The notes under the pieces: model-generated
The model's database searches: none
Told to the model about the DNA's origin: nothing
What the model saw: the letters and a program-made list of their open reading frames with translations, nothing else
Assembly: GCF_018070345.1 (NCBI RefSeq)
Contig: NZ_JAGPXX010000005.1
Location: 62,001 to 126,000, forward strand
Reading direction: 5' to 3'
Source: Streptomyces sp. F63
Lineage (GTDB): Bacteria; Actinomycetota; Actinomycetes; Streptomycetales; Streptomycetaceae
DNA: 64,000 nucleotides
Position numbers and translations under genes: made by a program
Part shown: piece by piece, positions 16,714 through 25,595 of the stretch
Numbering within the stretch: the stretch's first letter is position 1
Layout: each line of letters starts with the position of its first letter

Positions 16714-18357
16714 TCAGTCCGCGCTGGTCGCCTTGAGGGCGAGCCAGAGCTCCATCCGGGCGTCCGGGTCGTCGAGGGAGCGCCCGAGGATCTCCTCCAC
16801 CCGGCGCATCCGGTAGCGCAGGGTGTGCCGGTGCACGCCCAGGTCCGCGGCGGCCGCGTCCCACTGGCCGTGCCGCGAGAGCCAGGCGCGCAGCGAGGCG
16901 ACCAGATCGCCGCGGCCCGTGGCGTCGTGCTCCCGGAGCGGGCGGAGGATGCCGTCGGCGAACGCCCGTACCGCGTCGTCCGCGAGCAGCGGCAGCACCG
17001 ACCCGGCCGCGACCTCCTCGTGCTCGACGAGCACCCGGCCGCGGCGGCGGGCCACCGACAGCGCCTGCTCGGCCTGGCGGTAGGCGGACACGGCGGCGAT
17101 CGGCCCGGTGGGGGCGGAGATGCCGACGGCGAACGCGGCCACGGGCGCCGCGCTGCGCTCGCCCCGGCGCCGGGGCGAGCAGCGTCCCGCACCCTCGTAC
17201 TCCTCGGCCAGCCGCTCACAGGCGGCGACGGCGGCACCGCCGTCCGCGGCGAGCACGACCAGCCGGTCGCCGTCGGGCACGGCCAGGAGATGCTCCCCGC
17301 TCCGGGCCGCGGCGGTCTCCAGGGTGTCGGCGAGCCGGCCGAGCGGATCCGGGGCCGCCCCGTCACCGCCGGCGGGAACCGCGTCCGGGGTCTGCGGACC
17401 GGCGCGTTCCGCGACGAGCACCCGGAACGGGGCGTCGAGCAGGGCACCGTAGAGACTGCCGGCGACCGTGCGGGCGTGGTCCGGCTCACCCGCCAGGAGC
17501 ATCCGCAGCACGGCCGAGCCGAGACGCTGCTCGGCCGCCGCCAGGGTGCGGGAGCGTTCAGCCGTGAGGGTCAGCAGGGCGACGGCCGAGTTGACGGCGT
17601 AGCGCTCGGCGGTGCCCAGTGGGGCGCCGGTGCCGACGGCCAGGACGCCCCGGGCGCGCCGGCCGCTGCCGAGGGACTGCAGTTCGATCCGGTCGGCTCC
17701 GTCGTCGTCCGCTCCGGTACCGCCGGTGACGGCGCTGGCCGGAGCCGGCCGTTCGGACAGCCGCTCGACGTCCGAGGTCAGCCGGGCGGCGCGCCGGGCG
17801 GCCCACTCGGGGGCCGCGGCGACCACCGCGCCGGACATGTCGTAGAGGGCGGCCCAGCCGCCGACGTGCGCGGCGAGCCGGGCCAGCAGCGCCTCGGGGC
17901 CCTGTGGGCCGAGCGCCGCGCGGGTCAGCTCGCGCTGGGCCTCGAAGCCGGCGGTGACCGCCTGGTACTGCTCGGCCGCGATGGCCGCCGACACGGCCTT
18001 GCTGATCGCGATGAACGGGGTCCGGCGCGGTACCTCCAGCAGCGGCATCCCCTCCTCCGCCGCGGCCGACACCAGCGCCTCGGGGATGTCCTCGTAGTTG
18101 ACGCCGACGGCGAAGCCGAGCCCGACGACCCCCGCGCCGGCGAGCCGGCGGACATAGGCCCGCATCTCCTCCGCGTTCTCGGCGTCCAGCTTGAGCGCGG
18201 TGACGAGCAGCAGTTCGCCGCCGTCGAGATAGGGCACCGGGTCGGCCAGTTCGCTGGCGTGGGCCCAGCGGACCGGGGTCTCCAGCCGCTCCTCCCCCGC
18301 GCGGACGGCGAGCTTGAGCGCTGGGTGGGCCACGAGGGAGGCGAGCGTCGGCGGCAT
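16714..18357 (-). CDS. PucR-family transcriptional regulator
   Basis: A 547-residue PucR-type activator. It has an N-terminal purine-catabolism-like sensor domain (LKLAVRAGEERLETPVRWAH, ELLLVTALKL, GVVGLGFAVGVNYEDIP), a long GGDEF-like middle region (AVGISAPTGPIAAVSAYRQA) and a C-terminal helix-turn-helix (AADLGVHRHTLRYRMRRVEEILG). Members respond to purines, amino acids or GABA and often control the adjacent gene. AAGGA precedes ATG 18357 by 3-4 bases. It lies 262 bases upstream of the aldehyde dehydrogenase on the same strand and close to gabT, so control of GABA or amine catabolism is inferred. Confidence 0.92.
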   Translation of the reverse strand: MPPTLASLVAHPALKLAVRAGEERLETPVRWAHASELADPVPYLDGGELLLVTALKLDAENAEEMRAYVRRLAGAGVVGLGFAVGVNYEDIPEALVSAAAEEGMPLLEVPRRTPFIAISKAVSAAIAAEQYQAVTAGFEAQRELTRAALGPQGPEALLARLAAHVGGWAALYDMSGAVVAAAPEWAARRAARLTSDVERLSERPAPASAVTGGTGADDDGADRIELQSLGSGRRARGVLAVGTGAPLGTAERYAVNSAVALLTLTAERSRTLAAAEQRLGSAVLRMLLAGEPDHARTVAGSLYGALLDAPFRVLVAERAGPQTPDAVPAGGDGAAPDPLGRLADTLETAAARSGEHLLAVPDGDRLVVLAADGGAAVAACERLAEEYEGAGRCSPRRRGERSAAPVAAFAVGISAPTGPIAAVSAYRQAEQALSVARRRGRVLVEHEEVAAGSVLPLLADDAVRAFADGILRPLREHDATGRGDLVASLRAWLSRHGQWDAAAADLGVHRHTLRYRMRRVEEILGRSLDDPDARMELWLALKATSAD

Positions 18358-18462
18358 GGGTCCTTCACGGGAGGCGGAATGACGCGGGACCGAATGGGCC
18401 GTCCCGTATGAACGGCATGGGTCGATTCTGCCTCACTGTAGGGTTGCCGCGCAGCCCACGGG

Positions 18463-20832
18463 TCAGCTCCGCAGATCCACCAGGAGCGGCGGAGTGTGCT
18501 CGCCGCGGGCCGTGGTCAGCGAGACCACCGCGTGCTCCGGCGGCAGCGAGTGCGCCAGCTCGGAGGCCGACCAGCGCTCCCGTTCCACCTGCCGGACCGT
18601 CACCGACTCACTGGTGACGGCCCGCCCGGTCACCAGCCGCCGGATGACGTGCACCACCCGGGTGAGCGGTTCGTCGGTGACGATCTGCCGGTTGGTGACG
18701 TCGCGCGCCTCCACCCACTCCTTCCCCCACACCTCGGCGAAGCGCGCGCCGTCCCAGGTCGTCACCCCGGCGAACGCCATCCGGCAGCCGACGGTGCCGA
18801 GCAGGGTGCTGCGCAGCGCCTCGGGCACGTCGTCGAGGGTGCGCAGGGTGAGCAGGACCCCGGCGTTGGCGGACCGCAGCCGCTGGATGCCGCGGAGCGA
18901 CTCGGCGGTGACGGTGTCGGAGGCGTCGTGCAGGATCAGGCAGGCGAAGAGCGAGCGGTCGGCGCGGCCCGCGGCACACTCGGTGAACTGGGCGAGCACC
19001 AGCCGCGCCAGGATCCGGGAGGCTTCGGCGTGGCCGCGCTCGGGGAGGTCGATGCGGACCCGCAGCGGGTGGTCGAGGGAGCGCAGCGAGAAGGGGCGGC
19101 TGCCCTCGGCGGTGGCGAAGAAGTCCGCGAAGGCGGGCCGGTCGAGCAGCGCCAGCCGGTCGGCGAGCAGGGCGCAGGCGTCGTCGGCACGCCCCGACTG
19201 CCGTTCGCGCGCGTCGAGTTCGCGGGCCTGGGCGAGCTGCCCGGTGTCCCGCAGGGCCGTGCGGAGCGCGTCCAGGGCGGTCGCCGATCCGTCGAGCAGT
19301 TCGCGGAGCTCGGGTACGGAGGGAAAGCGGCCGTGGGCGGCCCGGAAGGGCCCGAGCAACTGGGCCAGCGCCGTCGGGGCCCGGCGGGCGCCGCCGGGCT
19401 GCGTGGCGGCGAGGTCGCCGATGAGGGCCTCGGCGAGGATGCCGGCGGCCTCGTCCGGGTCGGTGGTACCGCCGTAGAGGTCGAGGTCATGGGCCGAACC
19501 GGGGCGCCCGATGCGGATGACGACGTCGAAGAAGCCGTCGGGGGCGAGCTGGGCGCCCGAGGCGCCGACGGCGACGACAGCGGTCCGGCCGGTGAGCGCC
19601 TGGAGGCAGAGGGACTCCAGCACCGGCCGGACCAGCCGGCCGGTCTTCCCCGCGCCCGGCGGGCCGACGGCGAGCAGCGAGGTGCCGAGCAGTTCGGGCG
19701 CCAGGGCGAAACCCGCCCCGCGGTGCCGGTAGGGGTTCCGGCGGTCGTCGGCGGCGGTGCCGAGACGGACCTGCCCGGCGGCCAGGTCGTGGCGGGCCGT
19801 GCGGACCGGCAGGTCGCGGGCGCCGGACGGGTGGAGGCAGGCGGCGGCGCCGTGTCGCAGCACGGTATCGGTGAAGGCGGGCAGCCGCTCCGGCCGGCCG
19901 CGCACCCCGGTCCAGGCGCGCCGGATGCGGGCGTAGTCCACGTCGGTCAGCCGCCCGGCGCGGGCCTCGGCGGCCAGCCGGCCGGCGGCGTCGGGAGCAC
20001 CGCCGGAGCGGAGTTCGGGCCACTCGGCGGGGTCGGCCTCCGGCGGGGGCGGCGGGGCCTGCCGCTCGCCGTCGTCCCACAGCCTCCGCAGCAGCGGGGC
20101 GACCCAGCGCCGGTACAGCTCCGGCCAGCGGCCGAGCCGCCCGAAGACCACGATGAGCCCGGCGGCGAACAGGCCGTAGTAGATGTACGCGGCCCAGACG
20201 TACGCCAGGTGGTTGCCGCCCGCCGCCCGCCAGGAGTCGGGGGTGAAGAGCAGCAGGGGCCAGAGCCAGTAGTCGCCGAGATAGCCGTTCCAGCACAGCG
20301 ACCAGATCAGCCAGCCGCAGAGGAACGAGATGAGGGCGCCGCTGAGCAGGGAGCGGCCCGGGATGCGCTCGGGCTCCTCCGGCGGCCGGGGCCGGTGGCC
20401 GAAGCGCCAGATGCCGGGCGGGGTCTCGGGGCGCGGGGCGCGCACCCAGGCGAGGAAGGGGGGTGGCGCCTCGGCGGCCGCGCCGCCGGGGCCGCCGGGG
20501 CCCTCGGGGCCGCCGAAGCCGCCGGGGCTCCCGGGACCGCCTTGGCCGCCCGGGCCGTCGTGGCGGCCGGGGCCGTCGTAGCCGCCGGGGCCGTCGTAGC
20601 CGCCGGGGCCGCCGCCCGGCCGGGCGGCGGGCGCGGGCGGTGCGGGCCGGCTCACCGGGTACGGATCCGGGGCGGCCGGGGCTCCGCCGTCCACGGGGCG
20701 CGGGGGCGGCACCGGCGCCGGGGAGCCGGGCGGCCGCAGGGGTGGCGGGGCAGCGGGCGGGCCCGCGGGAGGCGGTACCGCGCCCGGGTGTCCGGTGCCC
20801 CGGCGGCCGTCGTGTGCGCCTTCGGTGTCCAT
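18463..20832 (-). CDS. TraG/VirD4-like membrane ATPase with Gly/Pro-rich N-terminus
   Basis: A 789-residue ATP-binding membrane protein. Residues 1-125 are low-complexity Pro/Gly-rich with repeats of the GPGGYDGPGG type. Two or three membrane segments follow (SLLSGALISFLCGWLIWSLC, LAYVWAAYIYYGLFAAGLIV). The cytoplasmic part has a Walker A motif LAVGPPGAGKTGR and a candidate Walker B LFACLILHDASD. The arrangement resembles coupling proteins of conjugation and type IV secretion, but no other transfer gene is nearby and, from memory, homologues are chromosomal and widely kept in Streptomyces. Function unknown. Gene order with PucR and gabT is conserved as I recall, but that does not show a shared role. 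Confidence 0.8.
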   Translation of the reverse strand: MDTEGAHDGRRGTGHPGAVPPPAGPPAAPPPLRPPGSPAPVPPPRPVDGGAPAAPDPYPVSRPAPPAPAARPGGGPGGYDGPGGYDGPGRHDGPGGQGGPGSPGGFGGPEGPGGPGGAAAEAPPPFLAWVRAPRPETPPGIWRFGHRPRPPEEPERIPGRSLLSGALISFLCGWLIWSLCWNGYLGDYWLWPLLLFTPDSWRAAGGNHLAYVWAAYIYYGLFAAGLIVVFGRLGRWPELYRRWVAPLLRRLWDDGERQAPPPPPEADPAEWPELRSGGAPDAAGRLAAEARAGRLTDVDYARIRRAWTGVRGRPERLPAFTDTVLRHGAAACLHPSGARDLPVRTARHDLAAGQVRLGTAADDRRNPYRHRGAGFALAPELLGTSLLAVGPPGAGKTGRLVRPVLESLCLQALTGRTAVVAVGASGAQLAPDGFFDVVIRIGRPGSAHDLDLYGGTTDPDEAAGILAEALIGDLAATQPGGARRAPTALAQLLGPFRAAHGRFPSVPELRELLDGSATALDALRTALRDTGQLAQARELDARERQSGRADDACALLADRLALLDRPAFADFFATAEGSRPFSLRSLDHPLRVRIDLPERGHAEASRILARLVLAQFTECAAGRADRSLFACLILHDASDTVTAESLRGIQRLRSANAGVLLTLRTLDDVPEALRSTLLGTVGCRMAFAGVTTWDGARFAEVWGKEWVEARDVTNRQIVTDEPLTRVVHVIRRLVTGRAVTSESVTVRQVERERWSASELAHSLPPEHAVVSLTTARGEHTPPLLVDLRS

Positions 20833-21217
20833 CTGCCGCCTCTCGCCCCCTGACCCGCCAACCGGCCTGCCGTTCCCACCCGTTCAATCTAGTGCCCCGC
20901 ACCGCGCCCCGGCCCCGCCGCGTGCCCCGCCTGCCCGCGTTCCCGGCTCGCCGCGTCCCGGTTCCCGCCGGCGCGGCACCCGGTCCGGGGCCCGTCCGCA
21001 CCGGCGGCCGGACGAAGGGCGGCGCGGGCCGCGCCCCGCCGCCCGCGCCCCGGCCCGCCGCGAAGGTGCCGCCGCGGACAACGGGACACGCGCAGCGCTA
21101 CCGATCGGAGCATGCCCCGGGCCCCCGCCCGGCCCTAGCCTGCGCAGTACGTGCCCGATCCGGGCATTCCGCCGGAGTTCCCGCGGACAGCGCCGCCACG
21201 GACCAGAGGAGATCACC
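20833..21217. other. Divergent intergenic region, gabT side
   Basis: 385 bases between the divergent ATPase and gabT genes. It must hold both promoters, but I see no convincing -10/-35 pair, operator or hairpin. Composition is uniformly GC-rich and no small frame is convincing. Confidence 0.5.
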
Positions 21218-22567
21218 ATGACCGCGACCACCGGAGGCCCCTCGCTCCCGCAGGAGCGCCGCGTCGTCACCGCCATCCCCGGCCCCAAGTCCCAGGAGCT
21301 CCAGGCCCGCCGGGCCGCCGCGGTCGCCGCGGGCGTCGGCTCCGTGCTGCCCGTCTTCACCACCCGCGCCGGTGGCGGCGTCATCGAGGACGTGGACGGC
21401 AACTCGCTGATCGACTTCGGCTCCGGCATCGCGGTGACCTCGGTCGGCAGCAGCGCCGAGGCCGTGGTGCGCCGCGCCTCCGCCCAGCTCGCCGAGTTCA
21501 CCCACTCCTGCTTCATGGTGACGCCGTACGAGGGCTACGTGGAGGTCTGCGAGAAGCTGGCCGAGCTCACCCCCGGCGACCACGCCAAGAAGTCGGCGCT
21601 CTTCAACTCCGGCGCGGAGGCGGTGGAGAACGCGGTGAAGATCGCCCGCGCGTACACCCGGCGGCAGGCCGTCGTCGTCTTCGACCACGGCTACCACGGC
21701 CGCACCAACCTCACCATGGCGCTGACCGCCAAGAACATGCCGTACAAGCACTCCTTCGGGCCGTTCGCCCCCGAGGTGTACCGGGTGCCGGTGGCCTACC
21801 CCTACCGCTGGCTCACCGGCCCCGAGCACTGCGCCGAGGAGGCGTCGGCCCAGGCCATCGACATGATCACCAAGCAGATCGGGGCGGAGAACGTCGCCGC
21901 GATCGTGATCGAGCCGCTGCTCGGCGAGGGCGGCTTCATCGAGCCGGCGAAGGGCTTCCTGCCGCGGATCGCCGAGTTCGCCAAGGCCAACGGCATCGTG
22001 TTCGTCGCGGACGAGATCCAGTCCGGCTTCTGCCGCACCGGCCAGTGGTTCGCCTGCGAGGACGAGGGCATCGTGCCGGACCTCATCACGACCGCCAAGG
22101 GCATCGCGGGCGGCCTGCCGCTGTCGGCCGTCACCGGCCGCGCCGAGATCATGGACGCCGCCCACAGCGGTGGCCTCGGCGGCACCTACGGCGGCAACCC
22201 GGTCGCCTGCGCGGCGGCACTCGGCGCCATCGAGACCATGCGCGAGCTCGACCTCAACGCCAAGGCGCGGCGCATCGAGGAGATCATGAAGCCGCGCCTC
22301 CTCGAACTGCGGGAGAAGTACGAGGTGATCGGCGACGTGCGCGGGCGCGGCGCGATGCTCGCCATCGAACTGGTGCGCCCCGGCACCAAGGAGCCCGCCC
22401 CGGACACCACCGCGGCACTGGCCAAGGCGTGCCACGCGGAGGGCCTGCTGGTGCTGACCACCGGCACCTACGGCAACGTCATGCGCTTCCTGCCGCCGCT
22501 GGTGATCGGTGAGGACCTGCTGAACGAGGGCCTGGACATCCTCGGCAACGCCTTCGCCGGCCTCTGA
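21218..22567 (+). CDS. gabT: 4-aminobutyrate aminotransferase
   Basis: A 449-residue PLP-dependent class III aminotransferase that converts GABA and 2-oxoglutarate to succinate semialdehyde and glutamate. Seen motifs: LIDFGSGIAVTSVG, NSGAEAVENAVKIAR (phosphate cradle), VVFDHGYHGRTNLTMA, IEPLLGEGGFIEPAKGF, VADEIQSGFCRTG (PLP aspartate) and LITTAKGIAGGLPLSAVTGR with the lysine that binds PLP. GAGGAG is placed correctly before ATG 21218. It supplies the substrate for a succinate-semialdehyde dehydrogenase such as 15006-16451, while the gamma-aminobutyraldehyde dehydrogenase at 26816 could supply GABA. Confidence 0.95.
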   Translation: MTATTGGPSLPQERRVVTAIPGPKSQELQARRAAAVAAGVGSVLPVFTTRAGGGVIEDVDGNSLIDFGSGIAVTSVGSSAEAVVRRASAQLAEFTHSCFMVTPYEGYVEVCEKLAELTPGDHAKKSALFNSGAEAVENAVKIARAYTRRQAVVVFDHGYHGRTNLTMALTAKNMPYKHSFGPFAPEVYRVPVAYPYRWLTGPEHCAEEASAQAIDMITKQIGAENVAAIVIEPLLGEGGFIEPAKGFLPRIAEFAKANGIVFVADEIQSGFCRTGQWFACEDEGIVPDLITTAKGIAGGLPLSAVTGRAEIMDAAHSGGLGGTYGGNPVACAAALGAIETMRELDLNAKARRIEEIMKPRLLELREKYEVIGDVRGRGAMLAIELVRPGTKEPAPDTTAALAKACHAEGLLVLTTGTYGNVMRFLPPLVIGEDLLNEGLDILGNAFAGL

Positions 22568-22727
22568 CGCGGCGCGCGCGGCGCAGGGCCCGGCATCCGT
22601 CCGGGGTGTTACCCGCGGCTACAGTCCACCCCGTGAAGAATGTGTGCGGAGCCCATGGTGGACGGGTGATCCGGCTGTCCGGCCGCCTTCCGGTGCCGTA
22701 CGGTCGTCCGCAGATGAGAGAAACACC

Positions 22728-22751
22728 CCGTCCGCGGATCTCCGCGGACGG
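22728..22751. terminator. Hairpin downstream of gabT
   Basis: A perfect 10-base stem CCGTCCGCGG / CCGCGGACGG with loop ATCT, 160 bases after the gabT stop and 200 bases before the PAP2 start. It may terminate gabT or act in the PAP2 leader. The remainder of the 386-base gap (22568-22953) shows nothing else I can name. Confidence 0.5.
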
Positions 22752-22953
22752 TACCGGACCGGCGCCTCCCCAGCACCGGACCGGCCGTGCCCTCGCGCAC
22801 ACCGGGGCCTCCGGCTCCGGGATTCTCCACCGGTCGGACGGCCGCCCGCCCCAAACCCCCCGGGGCGCGCGGCAACACACCGGTCGTTGCGGTCGCTCCG
22901 GAACAACCCCCCCTGTTCCGGAGCGGCCGCTTCCGCCGTTCCGGAGCCGTCCG

Positions 22954-23745
22954 GTGCTGCCCGCGCCCCGCGCCTTCCTCCGCATCCTCCCCCTCCTGCT
23001 GTCCCTGCCGCTCTTCGCCGCGGTCACCTGGCAGGTGGCCGGCGGCGGTCCGCTGCGGGCGCTGGACGAGCGCGCCGGCGCGGCGGCGGCCCGCCCGGAC
23101 GGTCACGGTCCGGGCGACGCCGCCGCCGAGTTCGCGGCGGATCTCGGCCACCCGCCGGTGGCCGCCGCCGTGCTCGCCCTGGCCGCCGTCACCGCCGCCC
23201 TCCTCGGCCGGCGCTGGGCCCGGACGGACCGGCCGGTCCGCGGGGAGACCCCGGCGGGGGCCGCCGGAGGAGCACGGGAAACGGCGCACACGTCCCGCGC
23301 CCGGCGCGCGTGGAGGCCGTGGACGCCTCCGCTGGCAGCGGCCGCCGCACTCGCCGCCGTCCCCGTGCCGGTCGTCCCGCTCAAGGCGTGGACGGCCCGC
23401 CCCGGTCCGGACGGGCTGCCGCTCGCCGCGGGTGAGGGCTTCTACCCCTCGGGCCACACGGCGACGGCCGTCGTGGCCTACGGCGCCGCCGCCCTGCTGC
23501 TGCGGCCGTACGCGCGCCGGATCGCGGCCCGCCGCGCACTGACGGCCTGCGCGCTCCTGCTGAACCTGGCCGTCGGTGCGGGACTGGTGGTGCGCGGCTA
23601 CCACTGGCCCCTGGACGTCGTGGGCAGCTGGCTGCTGTCCGGCTCGCTGCTGTGGGCCCTCCGCGGTGCGCTCACCGGCCGTCCCCGCGGGCCAGCCCGG
23701 CCGCGGCCTCGTGCAGCGCCAGCTCCAGCAGTACCGGATCGTTGA
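22954..23745 (+). CDS. PAP2-family membrane phosphatase
   Basis: A 263-residue integral membrane phosphatase of the PAP2 superfamily, expected to act on lipid or isoprenoid phosphates at the membrane. It has several hydrophobic helices and the conserved phosphatase residues: PLKAWTARPGP (Lys and Arg), FYPSGHTATAVVAYG (motif 2 His) and VRGYHWPLDVVGSWL (motif 3 His and Asp). GTG 22954 has GGAG 7 bases upstream; earlier in-frame starts give a Pro/Arg-rich leader unlike the family. The last 74 bases overlap the end of the convergent gene at 23672, so the Pro/Arg-rich C-tail may be dispensable. Confidence 0.82.
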   Translation: MLPAPRAFLRILPLLLSLPLFAAVTWQVAGGGPLRALDERAGAAAARPDGHGPGDAAAEFAADLGHPPVAAAVLALAAVTAALLGRRWARTDRPVRGETPAGAAGGARETAHTSRARRAWRPWTPPLAAAAALAAVPVPVVPLKAWTARPGPDGLPLAAGEGFYPSGHTATAVVAYGAAALLLRPYARRIAARRALTACALLLNLAVGAGLVVRGYHWPLDVVGSWLLSGSLLWALRGALTGRPRGPARPRPRAAPAPAVPDR

Positions 23746-24130
23746 GCGTCCCGGCCCCGTCGGGCGGCACCACCCAGCGCACACCGCCCGTCGCCACCCC
23801 CGGATAGGGCACGACGATCCAGGTGCCGCGGCCCGCGGCGCGTGTCCCGGTGCCCACCCAGCGCTCGGCGGTACCGGTCGGGACGAAGAAGCCCGTCCGC
23901 TCGTCCCCGAAGTCGGCCAGCACCGGACCGGGCCGGTCGATACGGCGGCGCAGCACCTCCAGCGCCGGAAAGCCCAGCTGCCCCGGCAGGATCAGGACAT
24001 CCCAGCGGCGGCCCGCCGGGAGCAGCACCACCCCCAGTGGATTCCGCTCCCACTCCAGGCGGCACGCCGCCGGGTCGGGCGCCGCCGAGACCAGCCACTC
24101 CACCGTGCTCTCGTCCCCCGCACCGTACAT
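23672..24130 (-). CDS. Conserved hypothetical protein
   Basis: A 152-residue soluble protein that I do not recognise beyond having seen similar Streptomyces proteins. It has no signal peptide or membrane helix and only one cysteine. Notable stretches are RLEWERNPLGVVLLPAGRRW, DRPGPVLADFGDERTGFFVP and GTWIVVPYPGVATGGVRWVV, somewhat like the regulatory or polymerase-associated domain of bifunctional primase-polymerase proteins, but the catalytic acidic residues cannot be confirmed. AGGAGG precedes ATG 24130. The 3' end overlaps the convergent PAP2 gene by 74 bases. Confidence 0.75.
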   Translation of the reverse strand: MYGAGDESTVEWLVSAAPDPAACRLEWERNPLGVVLLPAGRRWDVLILPGQLGFPALEVLRRRIDRPGPVLADFGDERTGFFVPTGTAERWVGTGTRAAGRGTWIVVPYPGVATGGVRWVVPPDGAGTLNDPVLLELALHEAAAGLARGDGR

Positions 24131-24152
24131 ACCGGGCCTTCCTCCTGACGAA

Positions 24153-24165
24153 ATGTCAAAGACAT
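24153..24165. promoter_or_regulatory. Short inverted repeat before the hypothetical gene
   Basis: ATGTC-AAA-GACAT is a perfect 5-base inverted repeat with AT-rich centre, 23 bases upstream of ATG 24130, in otherwise GC-rich DNA. It could be an operator. The rest of the 24131-24497 gap holds only the doubtful frame listed next. Confidence 0.3.
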
Positions 24166-24198
24166 GACGCTGGAGGAGGGAGTGCGGGGCCCCGATCG

Positions 24199-24417
24199 TC
24201 ACACCACCGGGCGTCCGGAGGGGGCAGAACCGGACACCGGACGGCAAAGCGTGCACCCCGGCGGCTCGAAGACCACCGCCGGCTCGGCGGACTCGGCCTC
24301 CTCGCCCGGCAGGACGAAGCTCCGGCCCTCCCGGCCCACGCCGATCCCGGACACTGCTCCGCGCCCTGCCGCGGCATCCTCGCCGACTGCCGCCCGCGCG
24401 GCCGCGGACGGCAACAC
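24199..24417 (-). CDS. Doubtful small ORF
   Basis: A 72-codon minus frame with mostly G/C third positions, 68 bases upstream of the hypothetical gene and in the same direction. The product ends with FEPPGCTLCRP, a CxxC pair. No family recognised and no clear ribosome binding site, so it may be chance. Confidence 0.3.
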   Translation of the reverse strand: MLPSAAARAAVGEDAAAGRGAVSGIGVGREGRSFVLPGEEAESAEPAVVFEPPGCTLCRPVSGSAPSGRPVV

Positions 24418-24497
24418 CCGCCCCGGCCGCCCGCCTACGATGATCCTGCTCCGGCCACCCCGGAGCGCCCGCCGCCCGGCCGTACCCAGGAGGACCG

Positions 24498-25523
24498 ATG
24501 ACCGATCTGCAGCCCTTCATCGCGGGACTGCCCAAGGCCGAGCTGCACGTCCACCACGTCGGCTCCGCCTCACCGCGCATCGTGTCCGCCCTGGCCTCCC
24601 GGCACCCCGACTCCCCGGTGCCCACCGACCCCGAGGCGCTGGCCGACTACTTCGTGTTCCGCGACTTCGCCCACTTCGTCGAGGTCTACCTGTCGGTGGT
24701 GGACCTGATCCGCGATGCCCAGGACGTCCGCCTGCTGACCTACGAGGTCGCCCGCGACATGGCCCGGCAGAACATCCGCTACGCCGAACTCACCGTGACA
24801 CCGTTCAGCTCCACCCGCCGGGGCATCCCCGACGCCGCGTTCATCGAGGCCATAGAGGACGCCCGCGAGGCCGCCGAGGCCGAGTTGGGCGTGGTGCTGC
24901 GCTGGTGCTTCGACATCCCCGGCGAGGCCGGCCTGGAGGCGGCCGAGGAGACCACCCGTATCGCGGTGGAGCACCAGTGCGAAGGACTGGTGTCGTTCGG
25001 GCTCGGCGGGCCCGAAATCGGCGTTCCCCGGCCGCAGTTCAAGCCGTACTTCGACCGGGCCATCGCGGCCGGGCTGCGCAGCGTCCCCCACGCGGGCGAG
25101 ACCACGGGCCCCCAGACCATCTGGGACGCGCTGCGCGATCTGCGCGCCGAGCGCATCGGGCACGGCACGAGCGCCCCGCGGGACCCCCGGCTGCTGGAAC
25201 ACCTGGCGGAGCACCGCATCCCCCTGGAGGTCTGCCCGACCTCCAACATCGCCACCCGCGCGGTCACCGACCTCGAACAACACCCGGTGAAGGACATGGT
25301 GGCGGCGGGCGTGCTGGTCACCGTCAACAGCGACGACCCGCCGATGTTCGGCACCGACCTCAACACCGAGTACGGCGTCGCGGCCCGTCTCCTCGACCTC
25401 GACGAGACGGGCCTCGCCGCCCTCGCCAGGAACGCGGTCGAGGCATCCTTCCTCGACCCGGCGGGCAAGGCGAAGCTGGCCGCCGAGATCGACGCCTACA
25501 CGGCGGAGTGGCTGCGCCGGTGA
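24498..25523 (+). CDS. Adenosine-deaminase-family enzyme, possible aminofutalosine deaminase
   Basis: A 341-residue metal-dependent deaminase of the adenosine/AMP deaminase family. Metal and catalytic motifs are present: ELHVHHVGSAS (His17, His19), SVPHAGETTGP, IGHGTSAPRD, EVCPTSNIATRA and TVNSDDPPMFGTDL. The usual HVHLEGS is replaced by HVHHVGS, a variant that sets it apart from ordinary adenosine deaminases. From memory, the S. coelicolor gene in the matching position (SCO5662) was shown to deaminate aminodeoxyfutalosine in the futalosine route to menaquinone, and this is the probable orthologue. CAGGAGG precedes ATG 24498. Plain adenosine deamination remains possible. Confidence 0.88.
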   Translation: MTDLQPFIAGLPKAELHVHHVGSASPRIVSALASRHPDSPVPTDPEALADYFVFRDFAHFVEVYLSVVDLIRDAQDVRLLTYEVARDMARQNIRYAELTVTPFSSTRRGIPDAAFIEAIEDAREAAEAELGVVLRWCFDIPGEAGLEAAEETTRIAVEHQCEGLVSFGLGGPEIGVPRPQFKPYFDRAIAAGLRSVPHAGETTGPQTIWDALRDLRAERIGHGTSAPRDPRLLEHLAEHRIPLEVCPTSNIATRAVTDLEQHPVKDMVAAGVLVTVNSDDPPMFGTDLNTEYGVAARLLDLDETGLAALARNAVEASFLDPAGKAKLAAEIDAYTAEWLRR

Positions 25524-25530
25524 CGGCGCC

Positions 25531-25568
25531 GACGGCCCGCACCGGGCTCCGGCCGGGGGCGGGCCGTC
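25531..25568. terminator. Hairpin between deaminase and Uma2 gene
   Basis: GACGGCCCGC pairs with GCGGGCCGTC across an 18-base, partly self-complementary loop, between two convergent genes. Confidence 0.65.
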
Positions 25569-25595
25569 CTGCCGTCACCCGCTCCCCCGGTGTGC

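Noticed and set aside
20570..20615. Tandem GC repeats that could be taken for a CRISPR or VNTR
   Set aside because: They encode YDGPGG-type repeats of the membrane ATPase N-terminus in frame, without spacers.
18463..20832. Possible integrated conjugative element marked by a TraG-like ATPase
   Set aside because: No integrase, relaxase, tRNA attachment site or other transfer gene is visible, and flanking genes appear in the usual chromosomal order.
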